A stretch of 64,000 nt of DNA from Allacma fusca (lineage: Eukaryota; Arthropoda; Collembola; Symphypleona; Sminthuridae). Position numbers and translations under genes: made by a program. Location of the stretch: NCBI GenBank assembly GCA_947179485.1, contig OX359248.1, positions 32,869,378-32,933,377 of the forward strand, in the 5' to 3' direction. Positions 60,296 through 64,000 of this stretch are shown piece after piece (positions within the stretch are counted from its first letter, which is position 1; every line of letters begins with the position of its first letter). The notes beneath the pieces were generated by a model, which made no database searches, had not been told where the DNA came from, and saw only the letters and a list, made by a program, of their open reading frames with translations.

Positions 60296-61869
60296 ATGGC
60301 CCCCGTAAGTACCAATTGTGATTGAATAACTAACTTAGTGTTTTGTTTTTTTCGTAATTAATTATTCCTAATAAAAGGATCATAATTTGAGACAAAATTG
60401 TGTCGCATGGCGTCGGCATATGACCATGCTGGTATTTTTTAGTCACTGTATATCGGTTGTAAATTTGTGTAGGTTTTAAAATTTGAAGTATTTAAGGTAG
60501 CCATTGGTTCATTTTGTTATTTGAAGTAAAATAATTATAATAGTAGAGTTGTATAGGAAGAATTAGGATTTAGGATTTTGAGTCAGGGATAGTCATGCAG
60601 TTGTAAGTGATGATAACCTCAAGCCAGAATTGCTCTGTTGGTACTTGTTTCAAGACGGGACTGATTACACTGCTTGGAAATGTTAATTTTGAAGGATGTT
60701 TTGTGGAGTTGTGTAAGTAAATAGTTTTGGGAATTATTATGTATTTCGTGTATTGCAGCCAGCAGATAAGAAGAAGGCCGGAGCAGCCAAGCCCGCAGCA
60801 GCAGCAGCAGCAGCTGGCGGAGCTAAGAAGGAGAATAAGGCTCCAGCGGCCGCCGCAGCAGCCAAGAAACCCGCCCCTGCCCCCGCGGCAGCTGCAGCCC
60901 CAAAGAAGGCGGAAGCTACTAAGACCAAAGCTGCTGCTCCCGCTGCCCCACCAAAGGCTGAGCCTAAGAAGGCAAAGGTCGAGCCTGTGAAGGCGCCCGC
61001 GGCGGCACCAGAAGCCAAACCAAAAGTTGAGGCTAAAGCAGAAAAAGCCCCAGCAGCACCCAAGAAAGAAGTGAAGAAAACACCGGCGAAGAAGCCTACT
61101 CCTAAGAAGACCCCTGCCAAGACCCCACTTCGGGGTAAGGGTGTCCCTGCCAAGAAGAAGAAGGTCGCGACAAAGTTCACCATCGACTGCTCTCTTCCCG
61201 CTGAAGATCAACTTTTGAATGCGAATGATTTCGTACGTAGATTTTATTTTTTGTTTGGGAGTTTAGTTTGATTTTTTTAGGTTTTCTTTTTGGGGGAGAA
61301 TCGATCAACCAGTGAAAGTAAATCACGCTCACTGATTTGACTTAGAGTTGTCTTCTCTAATGAATCAGTATTAGGGTTAACTTCCCTATACGGTTAATTA
61401 GGGTTTTCTTCCCTAATTAATATGAACTAGGGTTACCTTCCCTGGTTCAAAGGAATTAGGGTTACCTTCCCTAATTCTCATGGCGTGTTTATTTACTATC
61501 TCTAACAGGAGAAGTTCTTGAAGGAGAGAATAAAGATCGCAGGAAAGACCGGAAATCTTGGAAACGCCGTTACCCTTGAGCGAGGAGATAAACCATCGAA
61601 GGTCGTAGTTAATGCAAATGTCGCTTTCTCTAAGAGGTACAGTTATTTACATTACTGTTCTGCTATAATAATAAAGTTTTTTTATTTGGGCAACGTTAAT
61701 ATAATTCGTTTTTTAATTCAGATATTTGAAATACTTAACCAAGAAATACCTCAAGAAGAACTTGCTCCGTGATACCCTCCGTGTCATTTCTACGAGCAAG
61801 GATGGCTATGAATTGCGCTATTTCCAGATTGGAAATGAAGCCGATGATGATGAAGAAGACAACGAGTAA
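60296..61869 (+). CDS. RPL22: 60S ribosomal protein L22 (eL22) with H1-like N-terminal extension
   Basis: RNA-binding protein of the large ribosomal subunit. Exons: 60296-60304 (only ATG GCC CCC), 60759-61232, 61509-61636, 61722-61869; phases agree, giving 252 aa. Residues about 1-141 are an Ala/Lys/Pro-rich extension resembling histone H1 tails, as known for insect RpL22. Residues about 142-252 are the eL22 core: [63 protein letters not shown] and an acidic tail (DDDEEDNE). The canonical vertebrate protein is 128 aa. Intron 1 carries a C/D snoRNA and intron 2 a hairpin array (see separate entries). Divergently paired with PRPF6. The tiny first exon with the donor right after codon 3 is typical of ribosomal protein genes. 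Confidence 0.97.
60597..60673 (+). ncRNA. SNORD21-like: C/D box snoRNA, U21/SNORD21-like, in RPL22 intron 1
   Basis: C box GTGATGA at 60607-60613 and D box CTGA at 60661-60664. Flanks form a terminal stem: GCAG-TTGTAA (60597-60606) with TTACACTGC (60665-60673), nine pairs with one bulged T. The sequence just 5' of the D box (about 60646-60659, TGTTTCAAGACGGG) is complementary to the conserved 28S rRNA segment containing CCCGTCTTGAAACA. By the D+5 rule it would direct 2'-O-methylation of the G in CCCGTC. From memory the same guide-plus-D-box occurs in animal U21. Same strand as the host gene, as needed for processing from the intron. C' and D' boxes are not clear. Confidence 0.85.
61331..61478 (+). 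promoter_or_regulatory. Array of five intronic RNA hairpins in RPL22 intron 2
   Basis: Five diverged units start with AGRGTT at 61344, 61373, 61400, 61429 and 61458 (spacing 27-29 nt). Each folds as a stem with a 7-nt loop: TTGTCTT, TTAACTT, TTTTCTT, TTACCTT, TTACCTT. The loop is closed by G-C each time. Stems: TTAGAG/CTCTAA plus an outer ACTGATT/AATCAGT; TAGGG/CCCTA; TTAATTAGGG/CCCTAATTAA; TGAACTAGGG/CCCTGGTTCA (one G-U); GGAATTAGGG/CCCTAATTCT (one G-U). Stem sequences differ between units but keep pairing. The eL22 family binds stem-loops, so a role in autoregulation is inferred; a plain minisatellite with palindromic units is the alternative. Confidence 0.75.
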
Positions 61870-61935
61870 ACTTGACGAAATGTTTTAATATCTCAGTTTA
61901 ATCAATTTTACTCTTGTTTTCGAGTAATGGACACA

Positions 61936-61941
61936 AATAAA
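61936..61941 (+). terminator. RPL22 polyadenylation signal AATAAA
   Basis: Canonical hexamer 67 nt after the RPL22 stop codon. Confidence 0.8.
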
Positions 61942-62700
61942 ATCTGTGTTTTTGTTCAAGAATGATTATCGTTGCAACTTTTTATCTCACCTAGTCTACA
62001 CATAAATCGTGTGTTCACCTGAAATCAGTTGAGTTCGTATTTGTTCTCGTTTACATCCATGGTAAATTAAAATGGTTTTAAAGGTTATCCACGGACAAAG
62101 CATTTTCAATATTGAAGGTATTCTGCAAATGCACTTAATTATTCTCAGGATTCCCCCAGTAAAACCTTCCGTAGTCATGCATTTTTAGTGACAACTGTCG
62201 CCATATGATTTATACGCACCTAATTTGTACAATGATTAATGATATTGCATTCTGGTGACTATGGTTCGAAGGCTTACTGATAATCATGCCATTCATCATT
62301 GTTATTGTTACCCAGAGGTTGCATGTTCTTACGTTTCAACAAATAGATCACTACCTTGTTGGCGAGTTTCATGCTTGCGTCGACCGGAAATATCCCATTC
62401 AACGTAGAAATTCCAAGCAAAATACTAGGAGGAACTATTTAGCTCCTACAATAGGCATGCTAGGGTTAGACATCCATCAAACTAGTTGTAATCAGGACAA
62501 CGTCACTGGTAGTATGTGTAAGTTAAGCACCTTCACTAATTCTAAAAGGACATCAAAAAGTTAAATTACAATATCAGAATTTTGACGCAATAAGTGCAAA
62601 TTGATTTTTTTTTTGAACTATGCTGTAGCAAAACCGAGTCCATCTACGTGCCATTTTTGGTTTGTTGAGTATAAGCACTGAAAGATTAAATTCCAGAATT
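61942..62700. other. Region between RPL22 and the Ig-receptor gene
   Basis: Nothing coding recognised. TTCCAG at 62691-62696, five bases before the receptor's ATG, could be a splice acceptor from an upstream 5' UTR exon. Confidence 0.5.
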
Positions 62701-64000
62701 ATGCTGCCACTGCTGATAATTTTGGCTGCGAAGTTATTCGGGGATAATGGTGACCTGAAGCCTCCTAATATTTCGATCGGTGTTTGGTTGCCTACTGGCA
62801 CTTTATCGTGGTCCTATAATGATGTACCGGAAGGCGTCAAAATTGAGAACAACTCAATTTCGGTGCCGTCAAATATGGATGGTATAAGGTTTTTGTGTAA
62901 CGCCTCGTATCCCATCCAATGGGACTTTGCAGCGGATAGCGTATGTATTGCTTATTTCTTCCGTTCTATGTTGTATGATCATGATATTTCAGTTAAAAAC
63001 CTGGTTGCAGATAAACATCACTTGCTTAAATTTGTAGATAAATGACGATCGCCGGAGAAAGCACACAATGGACCATCTGGTGAAAAATATTAGACAGGCG
63101 GCCGACATTTTTAACAAATCTACTTATGAGTACATTGCAGAGCTTCAGTTATTTGGAGAGGATATCACATTAACCAGAAATTATTCATGCAGAAGCTCCG
63201 AGGACCCTTCACTTATGTCTTGGATTTACGTATTTTGGGAAGGTATAGTTGTCGAATAACCGCCGAACCCCTGGTGCATACACAACTTCGCACGTGTTGA
63301 GGAAACTATATTTATATTTTTTCCACAGGTAGTTCTCCTCCTTATCTCCTGGATTATAATGAAACAACGGTTGTCTACGTTGGATCTAACCCAGGTCATC
63401 GTTCCAAAGAAAATGAAATGGTGAAGGTTGTGCTGCCATGCCGAGTATCTGTTCGAACAGTTAATGTTCAACTTCAGAAAAGAAAGAATGGTGTATGGAT
63501 TTTATGTAAAAAATCATTCATTGGAACAAAATGCAAGCAGGAAGTCATGTGTTATTTGGTTTTGATTAGACATGGAGAAGTTTGGCTAATACGGAATTCG
63601 CAACCTACGATCCTTACACGGGTTTTACAGTTGAGACTTACCGAGAGACTGTTTTTGGGGTATATCAATGTGTTGTTCCGGACAGCCCTGTCGACGATCA
63701 GCGAATAGTCATTGTCAGAGAGGGAGAGCGTAAGTGTATTAAACTTCGGGCACCATATTAGAAAAATAATGATACAAATATGTATTAACAGCAGTAATAA
63801 TGTTTCTTAGCTCGTTCTCAACCACCGTTCCATGAGTTTGTCCAAGGCAACGCTTCATTTGCATATAATAACTACACCAATACATTCACTTGCTGCTCAG
63901 ATAATTGGCAACCACCGGCTATGCAAATAGTTTATTGTGATCATCCTACTCTTTGTGATACCAAGAAGAAGGTCTTGGACAGAGTTAGTGCCGTTTTCAG
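62701..64000 (+). CDS. Ig-domain receptor resembling PDGF/VEGF receptors, 5' part
   Basis: Exons: 62701-62940, 63038-63242, 63329-63492, 63570-63729, 63811 to beyond 64000; phases agree. A short hydrophobic start (LPLLIILAA) is a likely signal peptide. Ig1 shows FLCNASYPIQWDF and the partner Cys in RNYSCRSS. A linker with YVGSNPGH follows. Ig2 has VVLPCRVSVRTVNVQL, then TYDPYTGFTVE and VFGVYQCVVP, a pattern typical of the second Ig domain of VEGFR/PDGFR-type tyrosine kinase receptors (Pvr in flies). A third domain starts with FTCCSDN. Transmembrane and kinase parts are off the window, so the kinase is inferred. Between exons 1 and 2 the nearer AG at 63009-63010 leads to a stop, so the AG at 63036-63037 was used. 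The start Met lacks support from a promoter. Confidence 0.6.

Noticed and set aside
60570-61211. Two long minus-strand open frames over RPL22
   Set aside because: Antisense shadows of the GC-rich Ala/Lys/Pro extension.
61371-61476. TTAGGG words as interstitial telomere repeats
   Set aside because: TTAGGG occurs once per 27-29 nt as one arm of a hairpin, not in tandem.

Overview
The window is animal nuclear DNA, and the gene set and texture suggest an arthropod, possibly a copepod such as a sea louse. It holds five intron-containing protein-coding genes with good GT/AG splice sites, an AT-rich background full of TACATA/TATGTA, (GA)n and (CA)n microsatellites, and one Tc1/mariner-type transposon. 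The phylum-level call is inference; no taxonomic marker was tested.

Layout. Positions 1 to about 40,000 are occupied by the 5' part of a very large minus-strand gene for Scribble, the LAP-family (LRR and PDZ) polarity scaffold. Eight exons were reconstructed (start codon at 39988; last recognised exon ends at 6424) and all junctions keep frame. The LRR region is complete, but the PDZ part lies beyond the left edge. Introns are large (about 9.5 and 16.6 kb) and carry mostly simple repeats. Positions 40,000-52,300 are intergenic and repeat-rich: a GTACC-rich degenerate repeat, a long palindrome, copies of a small MITE-like family, a decayed RING-finger fragment resembling inhibitor-of-apoptosis RINGs, and an apparently intact 1,672-bp Tc1-like element with paired inverted/direct repeats.

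Positions 52,300-64,000 are gene-dense: DLAT (pyruvate dehydrogenase E2, plus strand, 9 exons), PRPF6 (U5/tri-snRNP splicing factor, minus strand, 12 exons), RPL22 (ribosomal protein eL22 with a histone-H1-like N-terminal extension, plus strand, 4 exons) and the 5' part of an Ig-domain receptor resembling PDGF/VEGF receptors (plus strand, running off the right edge). DLAT and PRPF6 converge. PRPF6 and RPL22 are head to head with under 0.9 kb between start codons, which suggests a shared promoter region.

The most interesting part is the RPL22 gene. Intron 1 contains a C/D box snoRNA with canonical C and D boxes, a terminal stem, and a guide complementary to 28S rRNA; it looks like U21/SNORD21. 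Intron 2 contains five consecutive hairpins at about 29-nt spacing. All have a 7-nt loop of the form UUNNCUU closed by a G-C pair, with stem changes that preserve pairing. Because eL22 proteins bind stem-loops of this general kind, this is a strong candidate for an autoregulatory RNA element in the gene's own pre-mRNA.
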